From assembly GCF_042432825.1 (NCBI RefSeq), contig NZ_JBHLWN010000125.1, forward strand, positions 1 through 51,876: a DNA stretch of 51,876 nucleotides, in the 5' to 3' direction. Position 1 is the stretch's first letter. Every line of letters begins with the position of its first letter. The notes under the pieces are model-generated. The model worked only from the letters and a program-made list of their open reading frames with translations. It searched no databases and was not told the origin of the DNA. A program made the position numbers and the translations under genes. Source of the stretch: Gordoniibacillus chartarius. Its GTDB lineage: Bacteria; Bacillota; Bacilli; Paenibacillales; NBRC-103111. Below are positions 17,994 to 28,500 of this stretch, in pieces.

Positions 17994-18878
17994 ATGGTAA
18001 GAGAAACTTCGCTCGGCTCGAGGGCGTTCGATGCTGCGCTTCTGGTGCTGCTGGTCGGGATTTCGCTGCTATGTATCCTGCCGATCTGGTATACGCTGGC
18101 CGTCTCGTTCAGCGAGAAATCGGCGGCGGCGGCCGGTCTCGTTCGACTGTGGCCGATCGGCTTCAACTTGAACTCGTATTACGAAATTATGGGCGACCGC
18201 AAGTTTTTCAATTCCTTCGGCATTTCCATACAGCGGGTGCTGCTCGGGGCGGCCGTGAACTTCATCGTTACGGTACTGATGGCTTATCCGCTATCGAAGC
18301 ATACGAAAGATTTTCCGCTGCGCAATGTGTTTATGTGGATTCTCGTCTTTACGATGCTGTTTAACGGCGGGCTCATTCCCTGGTACCAGACGGTCAAAGC
18401 GCTCGGGCTCATCAACAACATTTGGGGACTCGTGCTCGGGCACAGCGTTCCGGTGTTCAACGTCATTCTTGTCGTCAACTTTTTCCGCAATTTGCCGAAG
18501 GAGCTGGAGGAAGCTGCGCTGGTGGACGGGGCCGGGCCGTGGTACACGCTGACGAAGCTCTACATTCCGCTTGCCGTTCCCGTATTGGCGACCGTTACGC
18601 TGTTCAGCATCGTGTATCATTGGAACGAGTTTTTCAACGGGCTGGTGCTCATGTCCAAAGCCGATCATTACCCTCTGCAAACGTACATCCAGCAGCTCGT
18701 CGTCATCATCGACGCCAATACGATGAACACGGAGCAGCTGAAGCGGATGAGCGAGCTGTCGAATCAGACGCTGAACGCCGCCAAAATTTTCATCGCGATG
18801 CTGCCGGTGCTCGTCGTGTATCCGTTCCTGCAGCGGTTTTTCATCCATGGGATTACGTTAGGCTCCGTGAAGGAGTAA
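17994..18878 (+). CDS. ABC sugar permease (LplC/YtcP-like)
   Basis: 294 residues, six predicted membrane helices, and the EAA loop EEAALVDGAGPWYTL near residue 180. AGAAGGAGGAGC lies before the start, 16 bases after the previous permease gene. It completes the membrane part of the importer. A terminator follows, so the transcription unit appears to be sensor kinase and regulator, then solute-binding protein and two permeases. Confidence 0.93.
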   Translation: MVRETSLGSRAFDAALLVLLVGISLLCILPIWYTLAVSFSEKSAAAAGLVRLWPIGFNLNSYYEIMGDRKFFNSFGISIQRVLLGAAVNFIVTVLMAYPLSKHTKDFPLRNVFMWILVFTMLFNGGLIPWYQTVKALGLINNIWGLVLGHSVPVFNVILVVNFFRNLPKELEEAALVDGAGPWYTLTKLYIPLAVPVLATVTLFSIVYHWNEFFNGLVLMSKADHYPLQTYIQQLVVIIDANTMNTEQLKRMSELSNQTLNAAKIFIAMLPVLVVYPFLQRFFIHGITLGSVKE

Positions 18879-18909
18879 CTGAACACGGTTTCGTCGTACA
18901 ACAAAACAA

Positions 18910-18958
18910 CGGCGTTCCGAAGACGACGATTGCGAAGTCTTGGAATGCCGCTGTTTTT
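18910..18958 (+). terminator. Intrinsic terminator after the permease genes
   Basis: CGGCGTTCCGAAGAC (18910-18924) pairs, with small interruptions, with GTCTTGGAATGCCG (18937-18950). CTGTTTTTGT follows. It separates the transporter operon from the convergent oligogalacturonate lyase gene and may serve both strands. Confidence 0.7.
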
Positions 18959-18977
18959 GTCGGTTCATTGTGGAAAT

Positions 18978-20144
18978 TTAAGCGGTAGGCAGCGATTCGA
19001 AATCCGGAACCTCGATCAAATAGAGATTGCCGTAGCCGTTCATATCGCTCGTAAACAGCACGTGCTTGCCGTCCGGGCTGAACCTCGGATGCACATGCAC
19101 CTTCTGCGATTGGAAGCTGCCCCGGTGACGGCACAGGAGGCGAGGCCCTTCCAGCCGGCCGCCGATCTTCTTCCATAGGCGGATCGTATCCTGCCGCTGT
19201 TCCCCGTGATAAGCGCTTGTCTGTTGGCCGTCACCGACAATGAGCTCCGCGTTGTTGGAATGGATATGCATGTTCTGGAACGGGAACGACTCTTCTTCCC
19301 GCCCGGTGTTATCGTACCGGACCGACCCGATAAACTTGCCGTCCGCGTTGTCCAGCGACTCCGTGTAGCCGTGATAGCCGATGCGGACCCCGTCGGCGTG
19401 CCAATATTCGTGGCCGACGAAGACCCGGTCCCCGGAGTCCCGAATCCGCCATACGTCGCCGGTCTTGATGTTCAGACACCAGATCCGGTGATCGACGAGA
19501 TCCCACGGCCCTTCATGGCAGAAGCTTAACAGCTCCGGCTGCGTCGGCGACGCATTCACATGGCCGATCCAGCAGCGCTCCTCGTGCAGCACCCGCGCCT
19601 CGCCGCCCGCCGCCGGAACGGCAACGATCTGGCAATGGGGCTTGGCCCGCGCCGTCTCCTCGAAGCCGACATACCCGGCCCCCAGCGACGTGCGGATGCG
19701 ATCCGACAAATCCTCCTTCAGACTGAAGCAGATCAAGCGGCCGTCCGCCGTACAGCTCACATTCCCCAGCCCGTACCCGTTTGGCGCTTCGTACACCGTG
19801 CGCTCCGCCAGGCTGTCCAGATCGAGCGCGACAATATGAGCTTCCCGGGTAAAATACACTTCGCCGCCGTTCGGGTTTACGTAGGCATTTTGAAAATTCG
19901 TCTTGCCGTCCCGATAGTCCGTCAGCTGCCGAATTTCGCCGCTGCCAAGATCCAGGCAGAACAAATTGGACGCGTTTGCGCGCTCCGATCCGAACAGCAC
20001 CTTTCGCCCGCCGTCCACCCAGCCGTCATTCGTAAAATACAGATGATAGCTGTGCGCCAAATAATTCGTTAATTGCCGCATCGGCAATCCCGTTATCAGA
20101 TCATGCACAATGCTCCACTCGGATGGCCAAATCGTTCCTTTCAT
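18978..20144 (-). CDS. ogl: Oligogalacturonate lyase (PL22)
   Basis: 388 residues, the usual length of the family, without a signal peptide. The sequence opens with G-x-x-W-P-S-E and D-x-x-T-G-x-P-x-R-Q-L-T, then shows repeated beta-propeller blades with SFCHEGPWDLVDHRIWCL and a C-terminal HPRFSPDGKHVLFTSDMNG. This is the cytoplasmic enzyme that splits short, often unsaturated oligogalacturonides to 4-deoxy-L-threo-5-hexosulose uronate, using a Mn-dependent propeller active site. Its convergent position next to the Lpl-type importer supports that importer bringing in pectin fragments. Good ribosome site (AGGGAAGGAC). Confidence 0.92.
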   Translation of the reverse strand: MKGTIWPSEWSIVHDLITGLPMRQLTNYLAHSYHLYFTNDGWVDGGRKVLFGSERANASNLFCLDLGSGEIRQLTDYRDGKTNFQNAYVNPNGGEVYFTREAHIVALDLDSLAERTVYEAPNGYGLGNVSCTADGRLICFSLKEDLSDRIRTSLGAGYVGFEETARAKPHCQIVAVPAAGGEARVLHEERCWIGHVNASPTQPELLSFCHEGPWDLVDHRIWCLNIKTGDVWRIRDSGDRVFVGHEYWHADGVRIGYHGYTESLDNADGKFIGSVRYDNTGREEESFPFQNMHIHSNNAELIVGDGQQTSAYHGEQRQDTIRLWKKIGGRLEGPRLLCRHRGSFQSQKVHVHPRFSPDGKHVLFTSDMNGYGNLYLIEVPDFESLPTA

Positions 20145-20462
20145 AAGTCCTTCCCTCTTTCCGTATCATAAAGTCATAGTGGTTCTTTACATTTAGGGCC
20201 CATGCTGCTGTGGCAACTAAGCCATGTGCCGCCATCATCAATGTGTTGCCGTAATATGTAAGCCCTTGCAAGAATAGGACCGCTGAATGAAACCGCCTGC
20301 TCGACCACTGGGGATCGCCCAGTATGCTTCATTTTACTTGTTCAGTTTCGAAATGGCTTGTTAAAAATCAGATGAGTTTTGTTTAAAAAACCGTGATGAC
20401 ACTTATACAAAAAGAGATGGCTTCCGTCAATCCGGAAACCATCTCTTTGTTTGGTGAATTAT
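20145..20462. other. Intergenic region upstream of the oligogalacturonate lyase
   Basis: About 260 bases between the lyase start and the terminator of the PL11 gene. I see a small CTGGG/CCCAG hairpin near 20313-20330 but no open frame with a ribosome site and no convincing promoter; it should contain the promoter of the lyase gene on the minus strand. Confidence 0.35.
20408..20449 (-). terminator. Intrinsic terminator of the PL11 gene
   Basis: On the minus strand a stem with AAAGAGATGG and CCATCTCTTT arms (one mismatch further in) and a TCAAT-type loop is followed by a T-run. It begins 14 bases beyond the stop codon of the rhamnogalacturonan lyase gene. Confidence 0.85.
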
Positions 20463-23400
20463 TTACTCCGCAAGATTGAACAGCCTGTGAATGATAACGG
20501 CTGCTTGTGCCCGCGTCGTTTCGCTGTTTGGCGAGAAGATGCCGTCGCCGACCCCGTCAATGACACCGCCGGACTTCATCTGCTTCACGGCGGCCGCCGC
20601 ATAAGAAGCAATCTCGGCATTGTCTTTGAAATCGCTGGAAGAAGCTTCCGAACCGATCGTCATCTGCAAGTGCTGTGCCGTGCGGTACGCCATTACCGCC
20701 ATATCCTGGCGGGTAATCGTTTCGTTCACGCCGAAGCTGCCGTCCGCTTTGCCTTGCACGATACCGAGCTTTTGCGCTGTTGCTACCGGGCTGTAGTACC
20801 AGCTTCCTTCCTGCACATCGCTAAGCGTGCTCTTTGCCGACTCGTCGGACAGCTCGAACGCTTGCATGAGCATTTTCAGGAATTCCGCTCTCGTAACGTT
20901 ACGGTTCGGCTCGAACGCACCGTTGCCCACACCTTCAATGATCGATCTTGCGACGAGCGCTTCGATGCTGTTCTTCGCCCAGTCAACCGCCGCAATATCT
21001 TTCATGCTGACCGGAGCCACTGCCGCTGCGTATTTGCTGAAGTGCTGCGGCTTGAACGTTACTTTGCCTGTTGCCGGATCATATTTGCCGTTCTTCACGA
21101 CTTCCAGGCGGCCCTGGTCATTGATATAATATACAACTACGTGGTTCGGATTCTCGCCAGGCTTCAGCGTATATGCCACTTCAACCTTGACGCCGCCTCC
21201 GAATTTCTCTACTTTCTTGCCGTCAACCGTCAGATCAAAATCGTACACCGTGCTGCCGCCGATTCGAGCCTGCGCTTCCGCGGACAAATTCGCTGTATCC
21301 ACCTTCGCCGTGCGAAGCTCAACCTTGGATGATGTGTTGCCGGCATCGCCCAGCAGCTTCAGATCAATCGAGATCGTGGCCAGCCCTGTTTGAACCTTGA
21401 CCGTTTCGACCTTCCGATCTGCTGCTTCGTTGAGCTCTTTCACAGGCAGTGATACCACCACTTCCTTGGCGGCTTGGGCAGGCTGGACGGAAATGGTTAC
21501 TTGTTCCGCGCCGGTTACTGAAGCGATTGCTTTCCGAATCTCTTCTGCGGTAACACTAACCGATGCTTTACCTTCGGGATCGACAGTAGCCGGCTTCGTA
21601 ATCGTTACTTCCTTATCGGCCGAACCGTTGCCGTTGCCGTTTCCATTTCCGTTACCATTACCATTTCCGTTACCATTACCATTTCCGTTCCCATTACCGT
21701 TACCATTTCCGTTGCCATTTCCGTTACCATTACCGTTACCGTTTCCATTACCGTTTCCATTACCGTTGCCACTGTCGTCGTCATCATCGTCCGATGCCGG
21801 CTTCACGGTAATGATCGCATATCCTTCCACATCCGAACCGTCGTTCGCTTTCGCCACAGCTTTGACTTTGCCAGCGGCATTTGCTGTCAACAGCCCGTTA
21901 GCATCGATCGAAGCGTTCCAGGTGTTCGATCCGTCCTCGTTATAGACGAACCATGTTACCGATTGATTCGTCGTCGCCGCCGGCGTGAAGATGGCCGACA
22001 GCTGCAGCTTACCGCCTGCTTCAACTTCATACGTGCCGCTGGACACCGTAATGTGAGCTGCACGAATCTCATTCGTATACATATTCGGCATCGGCGGCTC
22101 GCTCATCCCCGTACCGATAAAGTAGCTCGTGTGCGGCGGCTGGTTGTAGCCGGTCAGCTGCCAAGCGACAGCCAAGCGATATACCGGGTCGTGCATCAGC
22201 GTTGGAATGCGGCGATCCGTTACATCGGTCGTCGTATACAACCGCAGTGCGCTGCTGTCTTCGGTTCTAACGACGACCTCTTCTCTCCAGTCACCTAGCA
22301 AATCCGCCTGCAGGGACGGGTTGCCTTTGGTGCTGTTGTTGGAAGCTGTGCCGGTAAACGTAGCAAGACGCTCCAAGCTGTTCGTTTCATAATTCCACTT
22401 GTCGATTTTCGTAACGCCCTTATTCTCGGCGGCACTCCAATCGTGATCGAGCAGTTCTCGGCTTACATCGCCGTCCCACCAGATCGCGAAGTTCGACGTA
22501 GGGATTTCATTGGAAATTTTGACGCCGTCGGTGGTATACAGGAAGCCGTTCAAGTTGCTCTCCGTGCTGGACGACTTCGTTGCGTCGATCGCCCAAGCCT
22601 CCGCTCCCGGGTACCTTGGGTCAATATCCGCCGCCAGGCCCCGGCCCGTATCCGCGCCGACTTGAGGCTGTCCGTACAGCGTCGCACCGGTTCTGGCATC
22701 TTTCATGATTGCCGAGTACGGTCTGCCCGTTTCCTCTTGTACAGTCCAAATTTCCAAGCCCAGACGCCCCGGGATCAGGTCGCTCAGATGCATCGCATCG
22801 CCATGGCCCATACCCGAAGTCCACAGACCTTTACCGTCATTGTCGATTGCAGCGGAACCGGTAAAGATTTCATCCTTGCCGTCGCCGTCCACATCCGCAA
22901 CGCTCAGCTGATGATTGCCTTGTCCGGCATACCCGCTATTCTCGGGCGTATTGGAATCGAACGTCCACAATTTCGTCAGTTCGCCGTCTCTCCAGTTGTA
23001 AGCCGCAAACGTCATGCGAGTATAATAACCGCGCTGGACAACAACGCTCGGTCTCACACCGTCCAAATAAGCGATGGCAGCGCCAAAGCGGTCAACCCGA
23101 TTGCCATACGTATCGCCCCAGTTGCCGACTGTACCTCTTGGCGGATCGTAGTCCGTTGTAGCGAGAGCTTTACCTGTCAGTCCGTCAAAGATGGTCAAGT
23201 ACTCGGGTCCTTCCAAAATATATCCGTCCGCATTGCGGTAATCCTTCTGCGCGTCGCCGATAACCGCACCTGTGCCGTCCACCGTACCGTCGGCCGTTCT
23301 CATCGCGATTTCCGCTTTACCATCGCCGTCCAGATCGTACACCATCGGTTGCAAATAGTGAGCGCCGGAACGGATGTTAACGCCCATATCGATGCGCCAC

Positions 23401-25160
23401 AGGAACGTGCCGTCCATTTTGTAAGCGTCTACGTAAGTCACTCCTGTAACTCCCGGTTGGGAATTATCTTTGGAGTTGGTCGGATCCCACTTTAGAACGA
23501 TCTCGTAAGTACCATCACCGTCAAGGTCGGCTGCCGATGCATCGTTAGCCCGATAAGAGTATTTTTCTCCTTTGATGTTCACGCCATCTGCAGGCTTTCG
23601 AAGCGGAATATCCACATAGTTCGCGCCCCATACCGTTACGGTTTCCGATGGCGGCAGCTCGACGCCGTTCACCACCGGTCTTACCGAATATTTCGACTGA
23701 ACCGTTCCCGAGGCATCCGTATAGTTCGTGCTCTGCGTAATCGGGGCCGAATTGATTTTCACTCCGTCACGATACACATTGAACGCTGTGTTCGGCAGGT
23801 CGCTACCGAGCAGGCGCCATCCGACATACACATGATCCGCCTGTTTCACGGCGACCAAGCCGCGATCAAGCGCTTCCATTTGTCTTGCCGGATGAAGCGC
23901 CGGTGCCGCCGTTATCGTCGCTGCTGCAGATTCCGAAGGCGATTCACCTTCATATTCATATACGGCTGTTACGTCAAAGGTATACGTTGTTCCGTTCTGA
24001 AGACCAGGTACGGAGGCAATGTATGTACCTTTCGGTACGGAAGTTACCAGTGTGCGTGTTTGATCAGGGTTCACCATATAAATATTCGCCTTCTGGTACG
24101 CCGGGTCAGCCGGCTTCGTCCAGCCGAGACGAACTTCGCCGTCACGTCCTTCCGCGGCCAGGTTCGTCACCTGCGGGGACTTCTCCAGCTTCGTCACCGC
24201 AACTTTGTAAGTGCGGTACACATCCGTATACACGGACGATGCAACGGTGACGTCAATCGAGGAAGCCGTTCCCGTAACCGCAACCGGCAGAGCAGAGCCG
24301 CTTGTTACCGTGCTGCCATTCACCTTCAGGACGGTTCCTTCGACATTGCTCGCAGTCGGCGTAACCGAGATCGTATTCACGGAATACGGAACGGCCACTG
24401 AGTAACTCTCCACCGCCGGATCGAAAGCAAGCTCCGGCTTCACTTCTCCCGCATCCAGCTCCAGGCTGCTCAAAGCCAAGTCCATTACCGTCAGCTTCAC
24501 ATTGGCGATATTGAATTTGCCGCCGCCTGCATTTGGAACGAACGAGAAGCTGCTGAGACGTTGACGGGCGGAGTAGAAGCTTTGCTTGTCCTTCACCTCA
24601 GCTCCGGTTGACTTATCGATAATAGAGAGCTCGTACGTATTTTTTGGAATATTGAAGACGATCTTAAAATGATACCAAAGCGTCTTGTCGTAGCTGATCA
24701 AGGTCGGGCCGTTATGGCGCTTCAAAACTCCTTGATCCATTACGAACCGAATGGCCCCTGCGTTCGTCGCATTGACCTTCCCGTCCATCACCCAGAACGT
24801 ACCGCCTTTGTCGGACGGAAGATTGACGTCAAACTCCATGATCATGCCGCCGGTTTGCGGAGTAAACCGCTGTCCCAAGTACGACGTACCGGTAGCCGGA
24901 TGGTGGATAGCCCCATATGTAATGCCCGCTACCGTATCGGTATTGACTTCAAAAAGCGGTGCCGTGCCTTCCTTCGTCCAACTGTTACCGCTTCCAATTA
25001 CGATCGGACTAGGCGGATATGTACTGAAATCTTCGTTAACCAGCACCGTGTCCGCAGCGCTCGCCGGAACGACGTAGAGCGGTAAAGCCATGACGACGGT
25101 CAGCAGCACCGTAAACAGCCTCGTTGCGAAGGAATTTCTCATTGATCGTCTACTGCTCAT
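20463..25160 (-). CDS. SLH-anchored rhamnogalacturonan lyase (PL11)
   Basis: The 1565-residue product is cell-surface anchored. Signal peptide (1 to about 35, ending ASAAD); a concanavalin-like N-terminal domain (36-225); a cadherin-like beta-sandwich (228-325, starting SLELDAGEV); a fibronectin type III domain (327-418); the PL11 beta-propeller (about 425-1030, with repeated Ca-binding D-x-D-G-D-G motifs such as DLDGDGTYEI and DVDGDGKDEI); a Big_2 domain (1030-1118); an acidic stretch and 24 Gly-Asn repeats (1131-1178); a beta-rich domain (about 1190-1375); and three SLH repeats (about 1385-1565) that bind pyruvylated wall polymer. PL11 enzymes cleave the rhamnose-galacturonate backbone by beta-elimination, endo (YesW-like) or exo (YesX-like); I cannot tell which. 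AGGAGGTC precedes the ATG. Confidence 0.93.
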   Translation of the reverse strand: MSSRRSMRNSFATRLFTVLLTVVMALPLYVVPASAADTVLVNEDFSTYPPSPIVIGSGNSWTKEGTAPLFEVNTDTVAGITYGAIHHPATGTSYLGQRFTPQTGGMIMEFDVNLPSDKGGTFWVMDGKVNATNAGAIRFVMDQGVLKRHNGPTLISYDKTLWYHFKIVFNIPKNTYELSIIDKSTGAEVKDKQSFYSARQRLSSFSFVPNAGGGKFNIANVKLTVMDLALSSLELDAGEVKPELAFDPAVESYSVAVPYSVNTISVTPTASNVEGTVLKVNGSTVTSGSALPVAVTGTASSIDVTVASSVYTDVYRTYKVAVTKLEKSPQVTNLAAEGRDGEVRLGWTKPADPAYQKANIYMVNPDQTRTLVTSVPKGTYIASVPGLQNGTTYTFDVTAVYEYEGESPSESAAATITAAPALHPARQMEALDRGLVAVKQADHVYVGWRLLGSDLPNTAFNVYRDGVKINSAPITQSTNYTDASGTVQSKYSVRPVVNGVELPPSETVTVWGANYVDIPLRKPADGVNIKGEKYSYRANDASAADLDGDGTYEIVLKWDPTNSKDNSQPGVTGVTYVDAYKMDGTFLWRIDMGVNIRSGAHYLQPMVYDLDGDGKAEIAMRTADGTVDGTGAVIGDAQKDYRNADGYILEGPEYLTIFDGLTGKALATTDYDPPRGTVGNWGDTYGNRVDRFGAAIAYLDGVRPSVVVQRGYYTRMTFAAYNWRDGELTKLWTFDSNTPENSGYAGQGNHQLSVADVDGDGKDEIFTGSAAIDNDGKGLWTSGMGHGDAMHLSDLIPGRLGLEIWTVQEETGRPYSAIMKDARTGATLYGQPQVGADTGRGLAADIDPRYPGAEAWAIDATKSSSTESNLNGFLYTTDGVKISNEIPTSNFAIWWDGDVSRELLDHDWSAAENKGVTKIDKWNYETNSLERLATFTGTASNNSTKGNPSLQADLLGDWREEVVVRTEDSSALRLYTTTDVTDRRIPTLMHDPVYRLAVAWQLTGYNQPPHTSYFIGTGMSEPPMPNMYTNEIRAAHITVSSGTYEVEAGGKLQLSAIFTPAATTNQSVTWFVYNEDGSNTWNASIDANGLLTANAAGKVKAVAKANDGSDVEGYAIITVKPASDDDDDDSGNGNGNGNGNGNGNGNGNGNGNGNGNGNGNGNGNGNGNGNGNGNGNGNGSADKEVTITKPATVDPEGKASVSVTAEEIRKAIASVTGAEQVTISVQPAQAAKEVVVSLPVKELNEAADRKVETVKVQTGLATISIDLKLLGDAGNTSSKVELRTAKVDTANLSAEAQARIGGSTVYDFDLTVDGKKVEKFGGGVKVEVAYTLKPGENPNHVVVYYINDQGRLEVVKNGKYDPATGKVTFKPQHFSKYAAAVAPVSMKDIAAVDWAKNSIEALVARSIIEGVGNGAFEPNRNVTRAEFLKMLMQAFELSDESAKSTLSDVQEGSWYYSPVATAQKLGIVQGKADGSFGVNETITRQDMAVMAYRTAQHLQMTIGSEASSSDFKDNAEIASYAAAAVKQMKSGGVIDGVGDGIFSPNSETTRAQAAVIIHRLFNLAE
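21627..21770 (-). repeat. Hexanucleotide array encoding (Gly-Asn)24
   Basis: 24 tandem 6-base units, by my count, each GGN-AAY on the coding strand (GTTACC, ATTTCC, ATTACC, GTTGCC and variants on the plus strand). Synonymous third positions vary while every unit keeps the dipeptide. It lies in frame inside the lyase gene as a flexible linker between the catalytic part and the SLH anchor. Confidence 0.92.
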
Positions 25161-25525
25161 TTGTTTTAAGACCTCCTATTCCATGATGGGTGAGAACAAA
25201 CTACCGTTTGTAGCCGGTTACAAAACTGTGTATTGCTGATTCCCCCTTACCACCGGATATTGAAACGCTTTCAACGTAAGACGAGTCTGCATTTCACAGA
25301 GAAAAGACATTCTTTATTATAGATATCGCAGGATATTTATCCCCTATAAAAAACCGACTTTCTCAGTTAAATAACAGTGAAAAATACATCATGGAACGAC
25401 AGTGGCAGGATCCGCCTGGTTTATTTTAAAAAATAGTAGAGATTTACCTTAAGGCATTGTAAACCGTATCATCAATGTAGAAGGAATTCGACAATATCCG
25501 TCGAAAACGTTCGTTACCACATACG
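25161..25525. promoter_or_regulatory. Divergent control region of the PL11 and kinase-GGDEF genes
   Basis: No gene. Two near-perfect palindromes lie on the PL11 side: TTGTAGCCGGTTACAA at 25208-25223 (one mismatched pair) and TTGAAACGCTTTCAA at 25260-25274 (perfect 6-base arms around CGC). Both resemble LacI/GalR- or CcpA-class operators, though the second is one base shorter than a canonical cre. They lie 48-115 bases upstream of the lyase start. On the kinase-GGDEF side I see no clear ribosome site or promoter. Confidence 0.5.
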
Positions 25526-28500
25526 ATGGAAGTGAAAGTCGACTTGATCGAATCCAATGTAACCATCCAAGAGCTTCTAACCGAGGGCTCCCGTACGACC
25601 ATTTACAGAGGTACGTTCGGTAAGGAATCCCCCTCGCCCGTCATCATCAAACTGCTCCATCCGAGCCCGGTCTTCCATTCTGCGGAGAGCCTGCTCGCTC
25701 ATGAGCATCAATTCAGCAATATTCTTGCTTCAGCGGGCATTCGCAAGTCCTATGGGGTCGTTCAGATTCCCGAGGGAACGGCTTTGATCCTGGAGTACAT
25801 ACCGGGACCCCCGCTAAGCCGCTATATGACCGGCAAAAAGCTGGATCTGCCGGCTTTTTTTCCGCTGGCGCTTTCCATGGCGAACGAGCTTCATGCCGTT
25901 CATTCCTGCGGCATCTTTCATAAAGATATTCATCCCGGCAATTTCATCGTAACCGGGACGGGCCAATCGGTTCGGCTCATCGATTTCGGTATGTCCGAAC
26001 CGATCTGCTCCGTCCACACGCTGCCGGAAATCGAGGATCGAGCTTCGCTCGCTTTTCCGTACATGTCGCCGGAGCAGACAGGGAGAATGAACCGCGCACT
26101 CGATTACCGTACGGATTTTTATTCGCTAGGAATCGTGTTTTATGAAATGCTCGCCGGCACGCTGCCCCTTACGGCAAGTGATCCTCTCGGGTGGGCCTTC
26201 GCCCATATGACCAAAGCTCCGGTCCCCCTGCATGAATACGATGCGTCAATACCGGAAGTTCTTTCCGCGATGATCATGAAGATGATGGCCAAAAACCCCG
26301 AGGAGCGTTATCGCAGCGCCGCCTGCATCGTGTCGTATCTGGAAGCCATATATGAAGAATGGCGGCGGACGGGGGCCGTACGGACCGTCATTCCGCCGGT
26401 TGATGACGTGCCCGGTCAGCTTCGGCTTCTACAGCCGCTGTTCGGCAAGTCGGCGGCGTGGGAGCGCCTTTCGGATAGTTACGACCGGATTGAAGCGGGA
26501 GGCTCTGGACTTGCGGCGATTACGGGAAGTGCCGGCGTCGGCAAAACCGAGCTGATGGAGCGGTTCCGAAGTGCTGTACTGCAGCGCGGAGGCCGTTTCC
26601 TCTCGGGCAGGTTCGACCATAACAAAAAGCAGGTCCCTTATGAAGGCATTCGCCTCGCGATCCGCCAATGGTTCGACTCTCTCCTGCTGGCCGGCGAAGA
26701 CGAGATCCGGTTCTGGGAACGCACAATGGCCGAAGTTCTTGATGGTCACGCAGCCGCACTCATGATCGAGACGTTCTCGGATTCGGCCTGGCTCTTTACC
26801 GGCGCCGCGGCTTCCGGGGATTCGATTGCCATATCGAAGGAAGAGCTGTACTTCAAGGCGTTTCGCTGCTTTGTCAGCGCCATCGTGCAGCACGGTCCGG
26901 CTCTCGTTCTGTGGCTGGACGACTTCCACTTGGCGGACCCGGGCTCCGTTCGGATGCTCCAACGTCTCTTAACCGACGATATGCCGGGCAAGCTGCTGTT
27001 GGTATTCGCCTGCAGAGAAGATGCCGTCTCTCCCTGTGCGCCGTTGGCACACGTTATGCATGCCGCCGAAACCGAAGAAACGTACGTGTGCCGCATCGCT
27101 CTTTCGGATTGGACGGAATCCCAGCTCCTTCAATACGTCTCCGGTGCGCTGGATATGTCCGCCGAAGCCTGTTTGCCGCTCGCAGGCGCAGTCTTCCGGA
27201 AGACGCTGGGCAACCCGTTCTTCGCAGGCCAGTTTTTGCAAAGGATCGTTCAGGAAGCACTTCTCCGTTACGACCGGCAAGCCCGGCAATGGCAATGGGA
27301 CACGGAGCGCATTCTTAAACTCGAATTTACGGAAAATGTGACCGAGTCCGTAATTCGCAATCTAACGAGCTTGTCCCCGGAATTGCAGCGGCTGCTCCAT
27401 GCTGCGGCAGCGCTCGGTACTTCTTTCGACCCGAACGTACTGGCCGCAGTCTGCGCGCTCGCCGAGGAAGAAGCTTCTTCCCGGATATGGCCAGCCGTGC
27501 AAGCGGGATTGCTGGTGAAGTCAACGGAAGGATACGCCTTCGCCAATGGGCGAATTCAGGAAGCGGCCTATCGGCTTGCGGATCCGGAACGTACGGTCAG
27601 CGTGCATGCGAAGATTGCCAAGGTTCTGAAAGAGGCGGCCGATGAAGCTGCCGAATACCGAGGAGACAACCGGATCTTCGAAATCGCCCATCATCTGGAA
27701 TGTGCCTCGGCCTATATCGAGAACTCCGGGACAGCCGTGCGGGAGGAAGCTCTTCTCATCTTCGCAGAGGCCGGCTTCAAAGCGAGCAAAACCGCCGCTT
27801 ATGAGACGGCCGTCAATCTGCTGCATCGGGCCAAATCTTTAATGGGCGATGACGAATGGACGCAGCGATACGACGTAGCGGTTGCTTTGGAAAAAGAGCT
27901 TGCCGAATGCTTGTTCTGGATCGGCCGGCACGAGGAAGCGAAGAACGGCTTGGAGGCGCTGCTTCCGCACCTCCGTTCGCCGGAAGAAACGGCGGATATC
28001 TATGTTCTATTGGTCCGCATGTGTACGTCACTGGGGCAATTTCAGGAAGCCGTGCGAATCGCCAGCATTGGTCTTGGCATGTTCGGAATTGATCTGCATG
28101 ATCAAGATGTCGAAGCGCAGATCAATGTCGAGCTCGCTAAGGCCGGCAGCTTCATGAACGGTCGGGAAATACCGGAGCTGCTCGCGCTTCCTGCCATGAC
28201 CGATCGGCAAATGTTAAAAGTGCTGATGCTATATGCGTGTATATTAACATCGCTTTATATGATCAACATGCGCTTGTACACGCTCGTCAGCTTGCGCATC
28301 GTAAATTTGTCCATGCAATACGGCAATCAGGCGGAATCTTCGGCCGGATACATCACCTACGCCGTCGTTCTCGCCAGACTCGGCGCCTATGAACAGGCCT
28401 ATGCTTACGGCCGTCTTGCGATCGGCGTGGCGGACACGTACCGGAACAATCGTCTCGCTTGCACGAGCCGGTTCATGCTGGGAGCCTCCTTGTCCCATTG

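Noticed and set aside
21605..21787. The hexamer array as a CRISPR or non-coding repeat
   Set aside because: The unit length is six bases without spacers, and the array stays in frame within the PL11 lyase gene as Gly-Asn repeats.
25458..25471. TGTAAACCGTATCA as a cre site before the kinase-GGDEF gene
   Set aside because: The central CG is one base out of place compared with the cre consensus; a single match of this quality is expected by chance.
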